Below are positions 6,035 through 6,141 of a stretch of DNA of 6,141 nt, in pieces. Numbering within the stretch: the stretch's first letter is position 1; each line of letters starts with the position of its first letter. The notes beneath the pieces are model-generated. The model ran no database searches and was not told the DNA's origin. It was given only the letters and a program-made list of their open reading frames with translations. This DNA comes from DATJLY01 sp035518375 (GTDB taxonomy: Bacteria; Pseudomonadota; Alphaproteobacteria; ATCC43930; CGMCC-115725): positions 1 to 6,141 of the forward strand of contig DATIXQ010000050.1 in the NCBI GenBank assembly GCA_035518375.1. Direction: 5' to 3'. Position numbers and translations under genes: made by a program.

Positions 6035-6141
6035 ATGCCTAAGCGCACCGACATTTCCAGCATCCTCATCGGCGGCGCCGGGCCGATCGTGATCGGCCAG
6101 GCGTGCGAGTTCGACTATGCCGGCGCGCAGGCGGTCAAGGC
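6035..6141 (+). CDS. carB: Carbamoyl phosphate synthetase large subunit, N-terminal fragment
   Basis: Only the first 35 codons are in the window; the gene continues past the right edge (the full family length is about 1,070-1,160 residues). The start MPKRTDISSILIGGAGPIVI followed by GQACEFDYAGAQAVKA is the hallmark N-terminus of CarB, with the glycine-rich GAGPIVIGQ loop and CEFDY. CarB uses ammonia from CarA, bicarbonate and two ATP to form carbamoyl phosphate. Relative to the sequence I recall as typical (LIIGAGP and TQACKA), this one has LIGGAGP and AQAVKA; these are minor substitutions and do not suggest a broken gene. The position directly after carA supports the call. Confidence 0.96.
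   Translation, partial: MPKRTDISSILIGGAGPIVIGQACEFDYAGAQAVK

Noticed and set aside
6016..6042. Eight-codon frame overlapping the carB start as a leader peptide
   Set aside because: Too short and without distinctive codons; AGGA at 6022-6025 fits carB itself, and a 27-base gap between carA and carB needs no leader.
1..6141. Mobile element, CRISPR, tRNA/rRNA or a novel defence-type system
   Set aside because: No transposase, long inverted repeats, spaced direct repeats or RNA gene signatures were seen. Every long coding segment is a conserved housekeeping gene.

Overview
The window is a conserved housekeeping block from a high-GC Gram-negative chromosome, most likely an alphaproteobacterium of the Hyphomicrobiales/Rhodospirillales type. 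This placement rests on three things: the gene order (yqeY, dnaG, rpoD on one strand, with carA-carB divergent beside them), the acidic insert in the sigma factor, and the GC-rich third codon positions. It is inference from recollected family features, not from a database search.

Layout from left to right. Positions 1-1928 (minus) hold rpoD, the primary sigma factor. It is complete at its N-terminus and runs off the left edge a few residues into the end of region 4.2. Positions 1929-2298 form a 370-base gap that acts as the rpoD leader: a sigma70-type promoter at 2222-2250 and, 23 bases before the rpoD start, a strong hairpin plus T-tract resembling an intrinsic terminator or attenuator. Positions 2299-4122 (minus) hold dnaG, the replication primase. 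Positions 4123-4232 carry candidate dnaG promoter elements and a near-consensus DnaA box. Positions 4233-4688 (minus) hold a GatB/YqeY-domain protein. Positions 4689-4846 are a compact divergent control region whose two candidate promoters stand back to back. Positions 4847-6007 (plus) hold carA, followed after 27 bases by the first 35 codons of carB (6035 to the right edge).

Functionally there are two units. The leftward one is a version of the macromolecular synthesis operon: dnaG makes replication primers and rpoD supplies promoter recognition, with yqeY at the head of the unit. The rightward one encodes the two subunits of carbamoyl phosphate synthetase, which feeds pyrimidine and arginine synthesis.

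No mobile element, CRISPR array, RNA gene or novel multi-gene system is visible. The protein-coding content is ordinary. What merits a second look is regulatory: the terminator-like hairpin just ahead of rpoD, a possibly leaderless yqeY transcript, and the DnaA-box-like site ahead of dnaG.
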